Numbered from the stretch's first letter, positions 22,837 to 30,868 are shown. The stretch is DNA of 40,899 bases from an uncultured Oscillospiraceae bacterium (GCA_900754605.1 CAAEDK010000006.1:1-40899); one strand, 5' to 3'. The notes: generated by a model from the sequence alone, not told the origin. Translations and numbers: made by a program.

Positions 22837-24465
22837 ATGGCTGAAAGAGTTTATTGTTTATACAGAGTTTCCACCAACAAGCAGGTCGATCACGATGAAA
22901 ACAACCAAGCAGACATCCCTATGCAGAGAAAAGCCTGCCACGATTTTGCGGCGAAAATGGGCTGGGTCATCGTGGGCGAGGAGCAGGAAACTGGCGTATC
23001 CGGTTATAAAGTCAGCGCTGATGACCGTGATAAACTGCAGCTCATCAAGAAGTATGCAGAGCAGGGCAAGTTCGATATTCTGCTTGTATTCATGTTCGAC
23101 CGACTGGGCCGCAAGTCAGATGAAACACCCTTCGTTGTGGAGTGGTTTACTAAAAAGGGCGTCCGCGTCTGGAGCGTACAGGAAGGAGAGCAGCGGTTTG
23201 AGTCCCACACGGACCGCCTGACCAACTACATCCGTTTCTGGCAGGCCGATGGAGAGAGCCAGAAAACTTCGATGCGCACCAAAACGGCCCTTGGCCAGAT
23301 GGTAGAGGAAGGACGGTTTCGTGGCGGAAACGCACCATACGGGTATCGGCTGGAAAAGAGCGGCATCCTCAACAAGCGCAAACATGAGGTGTACATGCTG
23401 GTCATTGATGAGGACGAGGCCAGAGTCGTCCGGATGATGTTTGCCCTCTGCATTTCGTCCGGTTACGGCAGATGGCGCCTTGCCAACTTCCTCAACGACC
23501 ACGGTATCAAAAACCGGAAGGGACAAAACTGGCACGACGCCAGTGTGGGAGGCATCCTGCACAACCCGCTCTACAAGGGAATCCTTCGGAGCGGAGAAAC
23601 CTATGCCGGCCCCTTTGAGGCCCTCCAGATCATCGCCCCAGACCAATTCGACCTGGCGCAGAAACTGATGCTGGAGCGGACCAATGAGCGGAAAGAGCGG
23701 CGCACAGTACCGCTGAATACCGCAGGCCAATCCCTGCTTTCCGGGAACATCTTCTGCGGCCACTGCGGAGGCCGGCTGGTGCTCACTACCAACGGGACAA
23801 CCACCCGCCTTGCGGATGGGACGCCGGTCCATAAAAAGCGTATTCGCTATGTATGCTACAACAAGACCCGGCGCCGTCAGGAATGTACAGGACAGACTGG
23901 ATACACAATGCACATTCTGGACGGGATCGTCACTGAGGTGCTGCATCAGGTCTTCGACAAGATGCAGGGAGCTTCCAACGACATGATTGTGGGAAGTGCG
24001 GTTCAAAAGCAGATGGCAATGATACGCTCGGAATTGCAGCGGGCCAGAGCCGAAAACACCAAGGCCAATAAGGAATATGAATCCCTCAAGTCCGAGGTGC
24101 TGAAGGCGATCCAAGGGAAAAGCGCCCTGCCGCAAGATGTGCTGACTGAAATGCTGGAGGATACCCGACAGAAGGTACTGTCCACCAGTGAACGAATCAC
24201 GACCCTTACCGCAGAACTGAATGATGGAAACTCTAAGATCGAGGAGATGAAGGCCGAGTTCAACCGGATCGTGTCCTGGTCCAAGATTTTTGATGAAAGC
24301 CCGATGGAGGTCAAGAAAATGATCTGCGGCTACATCATCAAGAAGGTTTCGGTGTTCCGGGACTATAGGGTCAAGATTGAATTCAACATTAATGTGGAGC
24401 AGTTCCTGAATGGTATCGACAGCATCGACGAATGCGCTACCTATGAACTGCCCATGGCGCAATAA
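22837..24465 (+). CDS. Large serine recombinase (site-specific integrase/excisionase)
   Basis: I chose ATG 22837 (MAERVYCLYRVSTNKQ), after GAGAGGACGG; an in-frame ATG at 22819 is less likely. The 542-residue protein has a resolvase domain with catalytic Ser12, the FDRLGR motif, a recombinase domain (APYGYRLEKSG, then LYKGILRSGE), a zinc ribbon (CGHCGG ... CYNKTRRRQECTG), a long coiled coil near 390-480 and a C-terminal tail. It integrates and excises the element between att sites. It is the last gene before the element end, as is usual. Confidence 0.95.
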   Translation: MAERVYCLYRVSTNKQVDHDENNQADIPMQRKACHDFAAKMGWVIVGEEQETGVSGYKVSADDRDKLQLIKKYAEQGKFDILLVFMFDRLGRKSDETPFVVEWFTKKGVRVWSVQEGEQRFESHTDRLTNYIRFWQADGESQKTSMRTKTALGQMVEEGRFRGGNAPYGYRLEKSGILNKRKHEVYMLVIDEDEARVVRMMFALCISSGYGRWRLANFLNDHGIKNRKGQNWHDASVGGILHNPLYKGILRSGETYAGPFEALQIIAPDQFDLAQKLMLERTNERKERRTVPLNTAGQSLLSGNIFCGHCGGRLVLTTNGTTTRLADGTPVHKKRIRYVCYNKTRRRQECTGQTGYTMHILDGIVTEVLHQVFDKMQGASNDMIVGSAVQKQMAMIRSELQRARAENTKANKEYESLKSEVLKAIQGKSALPQDVLTEMLEDTRQKVLSTSERITTLTAELNDGNSKIEEMKAEFNRIVSWSKIFDESPMEVKKMICGYIIKKVSVFRDYRVKIEFNINVEQFLNGIDSIDECATYELPMAQ

Positions 24466-24631
24466 GCTCTCACCCTCGCCACGACCACGGCGAGGGGTAC
24501 ATATCGTAAAGGTATGTCCAGTTGACAACATATACCTTCTATGCTATACTGCAACTTGTCTCTCATCAATTGCCGGGGTGGGATATTCAAGCCCTTTCCC
24601 AAGCCATCAGAGGGTGCATACCCGGTGGTTC
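24466..24631 (+). promoter_or_regulatory. Element end region with outward-directed promoter
   Basis: No gene is seen. TTGACA (24522-24527) and TATACT (24545-24550) are exactly 17 bases apart and point out of the element toward the tRNA part. Transcription would start near 24557 and run to the terminator at 24691-24728, giving an RNA of about 170 bases that contains the tRNA 3' part. The recombination site should lie within the last bases before 24632. Confidence 0.75.
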
Positions 24632-24690
<59 letters not shown>

Positions 24691-24728
24691 AAAAGAGGCA
24701 GAAACCAATTGGTTTCTGCCTCTTTTTT
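24691..24728 (+). terminator. Intrinsic terminator of the tRNA-Ala gene
   Basis: A 16-bp perfect stem (24691-24706 with 24711-24726) with a 4-base loop AATT ends in TTTTTT. Confidence 0.93.
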
Positions 24729-24758
24729 GCTAACGGTGTCGGAAATTTGAGTGATATG

Positions 24759-24767
24759 TGGTATACT
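24759..24767 (+). promoter_or_regulatory. Extended -10 promoter for the DUF4253-like gene
   Basis: TGG-TATACT (24759-24767) gives a TGnTATACT extended -10 box, 18 bases before the ATG at 24785. No good -35 is seen. Confidence 0.55.
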
Positions 24768-24784
24768 AAACCAAAGGGGGGCGC

Positions 24785-25327
24785 ATGGGAGAGGCACTTC
24801 AAAAGAAGCCGAGTCAGGAGGGGCGTTTTTTGTTTAACTGTCATGACCGCAGAATGAAGGCCTATCTGGACCGGCGGTGGAATACGTGGGGGCCGCCCGG
24901 TTGGCGGAGAGAGTATGAAGAAAGAGCCGGAGTGATGGAAGAAAAGCGGACACCCCCGGAGTTAGCCCGGGCGATGATGGAGCTGTTAGGCTGTCCTTGT
25001 ACCTATTTCGCACCCATGTGGGATGACGATCCCCTGCTAGAATGCCTGCAGATGAACCTGGAGCCGGAGGGGGAAGTACGCGGCGTCACGCCGGAGCAGG
25101 CGGCGGTGCGGCACTGGCAGGAGAGGTATGGAGTGCTACCCTACGTCGTTACCCACGACGTACTGAAGTGCCAGGTACCCCGCACAGTGGCCCGGGAGGA
25201 GTCGATGGCCCTGACGCTGGAGCAATAGGGCTTTTGTCCGGACATTGTGGATCAGGGCGTGGAGCAGATCGGCATCCTGGCGGACGGCCTGGCAAAGTCG
25301 GAGTTCTGGTGCTTTTGGTGGAATTAA
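24785..25327 (+). pseudogene. DUF4253-like gene broken by an amber codon
   Basis: The frame from ATG 24785 runs to TAG 25226-25228 (147 residues, with WQERYGVLPYVVTHDVLKC). In the same frame after the TAG, the sequence continues as GFCPDIVDQGVEQIGILADG and ends FWCFWWN-TAA at 25325-25327, the expected DUF4253 C-terminus. A TAT or TAC (Tyr) codon is probably lost, since LEQY before CPDIV is the usual pattern. DUF4253 has no known role. A later in-frame start at 24934 is possible. Confidence 0.8.
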
Positions 25328-25341
25328 ACCGGGGGAGGGCT

Positions 25342-26091
25342 ATGGAAAAGGAGTTTATCAATCTGACGCCGGAGAATCTGGACGGGGAGCACCTGTGCTG
25401 CATCATCCGCAGCAGGAAGCCCCATCCGGGGGGGGAGGCCAAGCGCCGCTGGCTTGCCGGGCGGCTGGAGGAGGGGCATGTCTTCCGAAAGCTGGACGCG
25501 AAGGGGGCGGTATTTGTGGAGTATGCCCCGCTGGAGACCGCCTGGGTCCCCGTGACGGGGGACAACTACCTGTACTTGTACTGCCTGTGGGCAGCGGGGG
25601 CGTACAAGGGAAAGGGCTACGGGCGGGCGCTGATGGAGTACTGCCTGGCGGACGCCGGAGCGAAGGGGAAGTCGGGCGTCTGCATGCTGGGCGCCCAGAA
25701 GCAGAAGGCCTGGCTCTCCGACCAAAGCTTTGCGAAAAAATACGGCTTTCAGGTGGTGGACACCGCCGCCGGAGGGTATGAGCTGCTGGCCCTCTCCTTT
25801 GACGGCACCGCGCCCCGGTTCACGGATGCCGCCCGGCGGGGGAGGATCCCGGAGCAGGAGCTGACCATCGATTACGGCATGCAGTGCCCCTACATTCACG
25901 CCAGTCTGGAGCAGGTGAAGCGCTTCTGCGGGGAGAGGGGCGCGCCGGTGACCCTGATCCCGGTGGACAGCCTGCAGAGGGCCAAGGAGTTGCCCGGCGT
26001 GTTCAACAACTGGGCGGTGTTCTACCGGGGGTGGCTTGAGACGGTCAACCTGCTGGATGAGGCGGGCCTCAAGCGGCTTCTCTCAAAATGA
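25342..26091 (+). CDS. GNAT N-acetyltransferase with YoaP-like C-terminus
   Basis: ATG 25342 follows GGGGGAGGG. The 249-residue protein has a GNAT domain in the middle: LYLYCLWAAGAYKGKGYGRALMEYC contains the acetyl-CoA loop (KGKGYGRAL). The C-terminal part (YGMQCPYIHASLEQVKRFCGERG, then NNWAVFYRGWLETVNLLD) matches YoaP-type acetyltransferases, a two-domain type with a thioredoxin-like end. Substrate unknown. It starts 14 bases after the broken DUF4253 frame. Its stop lies inside the TetR operator. Confidence 0.88.
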   Translation: MEKEFINLTPENLDGEHLCCIIRSRKPHPGGEAKRRWLAGRLEEGHVFRKLDAKGAVFVEYAPLETAWVPVTGDNYLYLYCLWAAGAYKGKGYGRALMEYCLADAGAKGKSGVCMLGAQKQKAWLSDQSFAKKYGFQVVDTAAGGYELLALSFDGTAPRFTDAARRGRIPEQELTIDYGMQCPYIHASLEQVKRFCGERGAPVTLIPVDSLQRAKELPGVFNNWAVFYRGWLETVNLLDEAGLKRLLSK

Positions 26092-26130
26092 ATTTTATTC
26101 ATTGACTTTTGTTCAATCGAGTGCTATACT
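26089..26130 (+). promoter_or_regulatory. Promoter and operator copy 1 of the TetR gene
   Basis: TTGACT (26102-26107) and TATACT (26125-26130) are 17 bases apart. The 32-base stretch 26089-26120, which overlaps the -35, occurs inverted at 26774-26805 with 30 of 32 bases identical. Within it are the dyad TGAAT-AAA-ATTCA and a TTGA-N7-TCAA dyad. Confidence 0.85.
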
Positions 26131-26147
26131 GCGGATGAGGTGATGGG

Positions 26148-26723
26148 ATGGCACGGATATCAAAGCCGCCGGAGGTACGGCGGCAGGAGATCCTGGACAC
26201 GGCCATGGAGCTGTTTGCGGAAAAGGGGTATGAGGACACCTCCATGGCGGACATCGCCAGGCGGATGGGGGTGGTGCAGGGGCTGTGCTACCGCTATTTT
26301 GACTCCAAGCGGGTGCTGTTCCGGGAGGCCATGGAGCAGTATGTTCGGGAGTGCTGTGCCGCCGGGCTGCCCATCATCCACGACCGGAGCCGCACGATCC
26401 GGCAGCGGCTGGACGACATGGCGGCGCTGACGCTGGAGACCGAGCAGAACGCCCGTTACCACGCCTTTTACCACCGGCCAGAGAACCAGAGCATCCATGA
26501 GGAGCTGAACTGGCGCATCTGCGCCTATCTGACGCCCCATGTGGCGGAGGAGCTGGAGGACGCCTGTCAACGGGGGGAGCTGCGCCTGGAGCATCCGGCC
26601 CTGGCGGCCAGCTATCTGCTCCACGGGCAGATCGGCCTGCTGGGGGAACATGCGGTGCCCCTGGAGGAGCGGGTGGCGCTCCTCCGGCGCTATGCCGGCC
26701 GGATTCTGGAGCCGGAATACTGA
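26148..26723 (+). CDS. TetR/AcrR family transcriptional regulator
   Basis: This 191-residue protein begins at ATG 26148 after GAGGTGATGGG. The N-terminal helix-turn-helix is typical: RRQEILDTAMELFAEKGYEDTSMADIARRMGVVQGLCYRYFDSKRVLFREAM. The remaining helices form the ligand-binding domain. The same 32-bp operator lies before this gene and before the methyltransferase gene, so it probably represses both. The ligand is unknown. Confidence 0.95.
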   Translation: MARISKPPEVRRQEILDTAMELFAEKGYEDTSMADIARRMGVVQGLCYRYFDSKRVLFREAMEQYVRECCAAGLPIIHDRSRTIRQRLDDMAALTLETEQNARYHAFYHRPENQSIHEELNWRICAYLTPHVAEELEDACQRGELRLEHPALAASYLLHGQIGLLGEHAVPLEERVALLRRYAGRILEPEY

Positions 26724-26773
26724 ACAACGCCTCCGAAGCGCGGGGACGCGCGTCGGAGGCAAAAAATTTCCAT

Positions 26774-26805
26774 TCGAATGAACAAAATTCAATGAATAAA
26801 ATTCA
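26774..26805. promoter_or_regulatory. Operator copy 2, before the methyltransferase gene
   Basis: This is an inverted copy of 26089-26120 with two differences. It ends 16 bases before the methyltransferase ATG at 26822. No clear -10 and -35 pair is visible apart from the operator. Confidence 0.85.
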
Positions 26806-26821
26806 ATAAGGAGAATGTGCG

Positions 26822-27430
26822 ATGAACGACTGTAAAACGCGCTCTGGCCGAGCCTTTGACCGGCAGGCATGGACCTATGACACCGCCCGCTTCGGCAGCC
26901 ATGCCCGTGGGCTGTACCCGGTGTTGCTGGAGCAGCTTGTCCAGATTCCCCACGGCTCGGTTCTGGACGTGGGCTGCGGCACGGGAGAGCTGCTGCGGGA
27001 GGTGGGGCTCCGGTTTCCGGAGACCGCCCGGACAGGGCTGGATCTGTCGGCCAATATGCTGGCGGTGGCCCGGGAAAAGCTGGGCGGCGCGGTGGAGCTG
27101 GTGCAGGGGGACGCCGAGCGCCTGCCCTTTGCCGACGGGCGGTTTGAGGTGCTGCTGTGCAACGACTCTTTCCACCACTATCCCAACCCGGGCGCGGCGG
27201 CGGCGGAGTTTGCCCGGGTGCTCCAGCCCGGCGGCGTGCTCCTGCTGGGAGACTGCACGGCCCCGGCGGGGCTGCGGGGGGTGGCCAACCTGTTCCTCCC
27301 CCTGTCCGGCGAGGGGGACGTGCGCCTCTACAGCGGGGCGGAGCTGGCCGCCCTGCTGGAACCCCACTTCCACGGCGTGGAGTTCCGGCGGGTGGGGCGC
27401 TCCAGCTTGCTGGTCTGGGGGATTCGGTAA
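26822..27430 (+). CDS. Class I SAM-dependent methyltransferase
   Basis: ATG 26822 follows AAGGAGAATG. The 202-residue protein has the SAM-binding motif VLDVGCGTG (47-55), the motif II region GLDLSANMLAVAREK, then GDAERLPFADGRFEVLLCND and a post-motif LQPGGVLLLGDC. This is a Methyltransf_11-type small-molecule methyltransferase. The presence of the TetR operator suggests it is induced by a compound it modifies, but that is inference. Confidence 0.92.
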   Translation: MNDCKTRSGRAFDRQAWTYDTARFGSHARGLYPVLLEQLVQIPHGSVLDVGCGTGELLREVGLRFPETARTGLDLSANMLAVAREKLGGAVELVQGDAERLPFADGRFEVLLCNDSFHHYPNPGAAAAEFARVLQPGGVLLLGDCTAPAGLRGVANLFLPLSGEGDVRLYSGAELAALLEPHFHGVEFRRVGRSSLLVWGIR

Positions 27431-27433
27431 AAC

Positions 27434-27472
27434 AAAAAGCACAGGCCCGCCGCATATGCGGCGGGCCTGTGC
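27434..27472 (-). terminator. Terminator between convergent genes
   Basis: A perfect 34-base palindrome (27439-27455 with 27456-27472) is flanked by AAAAA on the left, a T run on the minus strand. It ends the minus-strand gene at 27476 and probably also the methyltransferase transcript. Confidence 0.88.
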
Positions 27473-27475
27473 CGG

Positions 27476-28555
27476 TTATTCGTCAATGGCGAAGTGATAG
27501 AGGCTGTCATAGTCCATGGCCACGGCGATGTCCACAGTGCCCCGCACCTGGTTGTAGAGGCAGGACCACTGGGTGGAGCTGTCCTTGCCGGGCTGGGGCT
27601 GCTGGCTGACCGCCTGGAGCAGGGCCATGCCCTCCTCCTCGGTGAGCACGCCGCCGCTGGCCTCCATGGTCTCCTCCAGGACGGCGAAGCGATCCTGGCC
27701 CCGGCCGAAGTCCCAGTCGCCCTCGGTGAGCAGAAAGTTGGTGGCCCGGGGACTCTCCACCACGTTCATCTCGTCGCCAATGTACTCCACCACCACGGCG
27801 CGGCCGGCGGCGTCAGCGATCTGAAAGTGATAGCAGGAGTTGGCGGAGGCGTGCATGTCGTACTGGCGCAGCAGCGCCAGCGCCTCATCCACGGTGGCCG
27901 CCCGATCCAGCAGCAGGCGGATGGCGGTGGTGGTGGTGATGTCGGGCTTGTCGGTCTGCTGGTCGGTGGGCTCGGTGTCGATGAGCAGCACTCCCACCGC
28001 CAGGCCTTTCTCGTTCAGGCCGTCCAGAGGGACATAGGGGGCGGCCAGGGTGAGCAGGCTGTCCAGCAGGCTGGTGGGCAGCTTGTCCTCCCCAAAGCCG
28101 ATGTAGGACAGGTTGACCATGGAGATGGAGCGGTAGCCGTCCTCCGGAGCGGTGCGGACAAAGAGGGCGGGGGAGTAGTACATGTCAAAGTTGCGGCCGA
28201 AGATGGCGTCGCCCTCCGGGGTCTCGGCGGCAAAGGTGGAGCAGCCCAGATCCGGGATGTCGAAGCGCAGGGGGAGACCCTTGAGCAGCTTCTGCATCAG
28301 GAAGTCCAGCAGCTCGTTGTCGTTGGAGGCGCCGCCCTGGGCCAGAAAGTCGTCCAGGCCGTAGTCTCCCAGATAGGTCATGGTGAACAGGTCGGTGTCG
28401 TCCACCCGCTCAATGGTATTCAGGGTGCGCAGCTCGGCTTGGAACAGGGCCAGCAGCACCAGCACGGCGGCGAGAATCACCGCCGCCAGGGCGAGCAGGG
28501 CCCGCCGAATGTATTTCCCGGCGCGGCCGGGGCGCTTGGTCGTGGTCTCGTGCAT
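27476..28555 (-). CDS. Choloylglycine-hydrolase-like (C45/CBAH) amidase, membrane anchored
   Basis: The start is the ATG at 28553-28555 on the minus strand, after AAAAGGAGCTCAACC. The product is 359 residues. A membrane anchor follows the basic N-terminus (RRALLALAAVILAAVLVLLAL, about 17-37). The Ntn-hydrolase core begins at GCSTFAAETPEGDAIFGRNFD, with C105 as the likely nucleophile. The family hydrolyses linear amides such as bile salts, penicillin V or acyl-homoserine lactones. An outer-surface location is expected from the anchor. Natural substrate unknown. Confidence 0.88.
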   Translation of the reverse strand: MHETTTKRPGRAGKYIRRALLALAAVILAAVLVLLALFQAELRTLNTIERVDDTDLFTMTYLGDYGLDDFLAQGGASNDNELLDFLMQKLLKGLPLRFDIPDLGCSTFAAETPEGDAIFGRNFDMYYSPALFVRTAPEDGYRSISMVNLSYIGFGEDKLPTSLLDSLLTLAAPYVPLDGLNEKGLAVGVLLIDTEPTDQQTDKPDITTTTAIRLLLDRAATVDEALALLRQYDMHASANSCYHFQIADAAGRAVVVEYIGDEMNVVESPRATNFLLTEGDWDFGRGQDRFAVLEETMEASGGVLTEEEGMALLQAVSQQPQPGKDSSTQWSCLYNQVRGTVDIAVAMDYDSLYHFAIDE

Positions 28556-28622
28556 GGTTGAGCTCCTTTTCTGATGTAGGCTTGTTTGACGCTCGAATGA
28601 TTTGATAGCCAAACGAATTACC

Positions 28623-28651
28623 ATGATAAACAGAGGCGGCCAAACTGTCAA
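28623..28651 (-). promoter_or_regulatory. Promoter of the CBAH-like gene
   Basis: Read on the minus strand, TTGACA (28651-28646) and TATCAT (28628-28623) are 17 bases apart. Confidence 0.8.
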
Positions 28652-28671
28652 GAGAAATTTGGAAAAAGGGG

Positions 28672-28710
28672 TTGACATATTAGAATATTTGAATATAATA
28701 ATATTAGAAA
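28672..28710 (+). promoter_or_regulatory. Promoter and AT-rich operator of the ArsR operon
   Basis: TTGACA (28672-28677) and TATAAT (28694-28699) are 16 bases apart. The spacer and the following bases contain AATATT repeats in both directions (around 28684-28706), as often seen for ArsR-type operators. It is divergent from the CBAH-like promoter. Confidence 0.8.
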
Positions 28711-28730
28711 ATGACGATGAGGTGAGCGAC

Positions 28731-29045
28731 ATGAGCGATCCCACCGCCCTCTATGAGGAGAAGGCGGAGCTGCTGAAGGCCCTGGCCCACCCGCTCCGGC
28801 TGCGGATCGTCCGCGGGCTGCTGAAGTGCGGCTGCCGCAACGTGGGCTGCATGGAGGCCAACACCGGCCAGTCCCAGTCCTGCATCTCCCAGCACCTGAT
28901 GCGCCTCAAGGCCGCCGGGGTGGTCAAGGCCGCCCGGTCGGGCAACGAGGTATACTATGAAATTGCCAACCCGGAGGTAGCGGCGGTGCTCTCCGCCCTC
29001 TTCGGCGACCGGGAGGAGGAATACCAGTGTACGATATCGCGGTGA
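28731..29045 (+). CDS. ArsR/SmtB family regulator, Cys-rich
   Basis: ATG 28731 follows GAGGTGAGCGAC. The 104-residue protein has a winged helix-turn-helix (LKALAHPLRLRIVRGLL, SCISQHLMRLKAAGVVKAARSGNEVYY). It has Cys at 33, 35, 40 and 51, and another near the C-terminus. The CGC ... C cluster is in the region where ArsR proteins bind metals or sense thiol oxidation. It starts an operon with a thioredoxin-reductase-like enzyme and thioredoxin, so redox or persulfide sensing is more likely than metal sensing. It overlaps the next gene by 19 bases. Confidence 0.92.
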   Translation: MSDPTALYEEKAELLKALAHPLRLRIVRGLLKCGCRNVGCMEANTGQSQSCISQHLMRLKAAGVVKAARSGNEVYYEIANPEVAAVLSALFGDREEEYQCTISR

Positions 29046-29872
29046 TCGGCGGCGGCCCAGCGGGCCTGTCCGCCGCCATCCAGGCCAGGGCGCGCAACAA
29101 GTCGGTACTGGTGGTCAGCGGGGACGACCGGGACAATCCCCTCTACAAGACCAGCCGCATCGACAACTATCTGGGTTTTTACAATGTGACCGGTCCCGAA
29201 CTGCTGGAGCGCTTCCGCACCCACGCCGGACAGATGGGGGTGGAGCGGCGGGACGGCCGGGTGCTGAATCTCCTGGCCGTGGGCGGCGCATACTATCTGA
29301 GCATCGGCAGCGAGGTGGAGCAGGCCCGCGCCGTGGTGCTGGCCACCGGCGTGGTGCGGGCGAAGAAGTACCCGGGCGAGGCGGAGCGGCTGGGCGCGGG
29401 AGTGAGCTACTGCGCTACCTGCGACGGGATGCTCTACCGGGGCAGGGAGATCGCAGTGGTGGGCAAAACCGCCGACGCTCCCCACGAGGCCAACTACCTG
29501 CGTGAGCTGGGATGCAGGGTCACCTACGTCAGCGACCGGCCGCCGGAGGGCCTGCACTCCGATATTCCCTTCGTGAAGGCCGTCCGGCTGGAGGTGCTGG
29601 GGGAGAAGAAGGTGGAGGCCCTGCGGGCCGACAGCGTGACCCTCCCCTGCGAGGGTGTGTTCATTCTCCGCCCCTCTATGGCCCCCGCCGACCTGCTCCC
29701 CGGCCTGGCGCTGGAGGGCGGTTACATCAAAACCGACCGGAACATGGCCACCAACCTCCCAGGCGTGTTCGCCGCGGGGGACTGTACCGGCCTGCCCCTC
29801 CAGGTGTCCAAGGCCGTGGGGGAGGGCCAGGTGGCGGGCCACCGGGCATCGGAATACGTAGACACACTCTAA
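29027..29872 (+). CDS. Thioredoxin-reductase-like flavoprotein without NADPH motif
   Basis: GTG 29027 follows GGGAGGAGG and overlaps arsR. The 281-residue protein has the FAD motif GGGPAG (8-13), the redox pair CATC (129-132) and the FAD-binding GDCTG (251-255). The second nucleotide site, usually GxGxxA/G followed by HRRxxxR, is replaced by VGKTADAPHEA (145-155) and no HRR is seen. This fits ferredoxin-dependent flavin thioredoxin reductases (FFTR) or related diflavin disulfide oxidoreductases of clostridia rather than NADPH-linked TrxB. Thioredoxin is encoded 39 bases downstream. Confidence 0.9.
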   Translation: MYDIAVIGGGPAGLSAAIQARARNKSVLVVSGDDRDNPLYKTSRIDNYLGFYNVTGPELLERFRTHAGQMGVERRDGRVLNLLAVGGAYYLSIGSEVEQARAVVLATGVVRAKKYPGEAERLGAGVSYCATCDGMLYRGREIAVVGKTADAPHEANYLRELGCRVTYVSDRPPEGLHSDIPFVKAVRLEVLGEKKVEALRADSVTLPCEGVFILRPSMAPADLLPGLALEGGYIKTDRNMATNLPGVFAAGDCTGLPLQVSKAVGEGQVAGHRASEYVDTL

Positions 29873-29911
29873 TTCATCATAAGGCGATACAGAGAAAGGA
29901 CGGAACAAATT

Positions 29912-30226
29912 ATGGCACTTATTCATCTGACCAACGAGGCGTTCGACAAGGCCACCGCCAGCGGGCTGGCGATGGTGGACTTCTGGGCCACCTGGTGCGG
30001 CCCCTGCAAAATGCTCTCTCCGGTGATCGACGGCCTGGCCGACCGCTACGAGGGCAAGGTGCTGGTGGGCAAGGTCAACACCGACGAGCAGCCGGAGCTG
30101 GCTGTCCGCTTCGGCGTCATGAGCATCCCCACCGTGATTTTCCTCAAGGACGGCAAGGAGATCGACCGCAAGGTGGGCGTGATGCCCGAGGCCAGCTACA
30201 CCGCAGTGCTGGACGCCAACCTGTAA
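29912..30226 (+). CDS. trxA: Thioredoxin
   Basis: The 104-residue protein has the active site WATWCGPCK near residues 26-34, VNTDEQPELAVRFGVMSIPTVIFLKDGKE with the cis-Pro, and normal length. ATG 29912 follows AGAAAGGACGGA. It is the last gene of the ArsR operon and the likely substrate of the reductase upstream. Confidence 0.96.
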   Translation: MALIHLTNEAFDKATASGLAMVDFWATWCGPCKMLSPVIDGLADRYEGKVLVGKVNTDEQPELAVRFGVMSIPTVIFLKDGKEIDRKVGVMPEASYTAVLDANL

Positions 30227-30229
30227 AAT

Positions 30230-30269
30230 AGAAACGCCGGGTGGCCCAAACGGGCCGCCCGGCGTTTCT
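30230..30269 (+). terminator. Intrinsic terminator of the thioredoxin operon
   Basis: An 18-bp stem with one G-T pair (30230-30247 with 30252-30269) encloses a 4-base loop. The following bases are only moderately T-rich (GTCTCCTCTT). Confidence 0.75.
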
Positions 30270-30277
30270 GTCTCCTC

Positions 30278-30319
30278 TTGACAAATATATTCTTTGTTGT
30301 ATACTCAATGTTGAATATA
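30278..30319 (+). promoter_or_regulatory. Promoter and PadR operator
   Basis: TTGACA (30278-30283) and TATACT (30300-30305) are 16 bases apart. The dyad TATACTCAA-TG-TTGAATATA (30300-30319) has 8 of 9 matching pairs and covers the -10 box, as expected for autoregulation by PadR. Confidence 0.8.
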
Positions 30320-30337
30320 GACCGAGGAGGAGACGCT

Positions 30338-30868
30338 ATGACAAAACTTCTGGTGCTGGGACTGCTGGACGGGGGGCCCATGTCGGGCTACGACCTCCAG
30401 CAGAAGCTGGGCGGGGCGGACGCGGAGCGGTGGGGCGGCGTGCTTCCGGGCTCCATCTACCACGCGCTCAAAAAGCTGGAGGGGGAGGGCTGCATCGCCC
30501 TGGCGGGGGTGGAGCAGACGGGCCACCGGCAGAAGGCGGTCTACCGGATTACCGAGGCGGGCCGGAACCATCTGCACACCCTGATCGCCGACGCCCTGCG
30601 GGCCTCCTCCGCCCTCTATCCCACCACACTCTACAGCGCCCTCTCCCTGGCAGACAAGCTGCCTCCGGCGGAGGTGCGGCTGGCCCTGGAGGAGCAGCGG
30701 CGGCGGCTGGAGGCGGAGTACGCCGCCCTGGAGCGGGGCCGCGCCGGCAATGAGGGACAGGAGGTGCCGCCCCTGGCCCGCATCACCATTGACAACATGG
30801 CGGACATCGTCCAGCGGCAGCGCAGATGCGTGGAGGAGCTGCTGGCGGCCGTGGGGGAGGCTCCATGA
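30338..30868 (+). CDS. PadR family transcriptional regulator
   Basis: ATG 30338 follows GAGGAGGAGACG. The 176-residue protein begins TKLLVLGLLDGGPMSGYDLQQKL, with GSIYHALKKLEGEGCIALAG and KAVYRITEAGRNHL, the typical PadR winged helix. The C-terminal helical part is of the Vir_act_alpha type. It overlaps the next gene by ATGA and is probably autoregulated through the operator at 30300-30319. Confidence 0.93.
   Translation: MTKLLVLGLLDGGPMSGYDLQQKLGGADAERWGGVLPGSIYHALKKLEGEGCIALAGVEQTGHRQKAVYRITEAGRNHLHTLIADALRASSALYPTTLYSALSLADKLPPAEVRLALEEQRRRLEAEYAALERGRAGNEGQEVPPLARITIDNMADIVQRQRRCVEELLAAVGEAP

Larger units (their letters stand above)
1..24631. mobile_element. Right-hand part of an integrated element (ICE/IME) ending in a tRNA-Ala gene
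   Basis: The stretch carries typical element genes: an XRE and ImmA/IrrE regulator pair, sigma-like proteins, MazF, RhuM, a Y-family polymerase with YolD, and a large serine recombinase as the last gene. The end is set by a tRNA-Ala(GGC) 3' part that starts at about 24632 with no matching 5' half upstream. Base composition changes clearly here, from mixed on the left to strongly GC-rich on the right. No conjugation, relaxase or replication genes are visible, so whether this is an ICE or an IME cannot be settled. The left end lies outside the window. Confidence 0.8.

Noticed and set aside
23116..24531. A 471-codon open frame on the minus strand opposite the serine recombinase
   Set aside because: The plus strand encodes a clear recombinase; the antisense frame arises from its codon bias.
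27494..28561. A 355-codon Gly/Val-rich open frame on the plus strand
   Set aside because: It is antisense to the CBAH-like amidase, which has a promoter, ribosome site, anchor and catalytic Cys.
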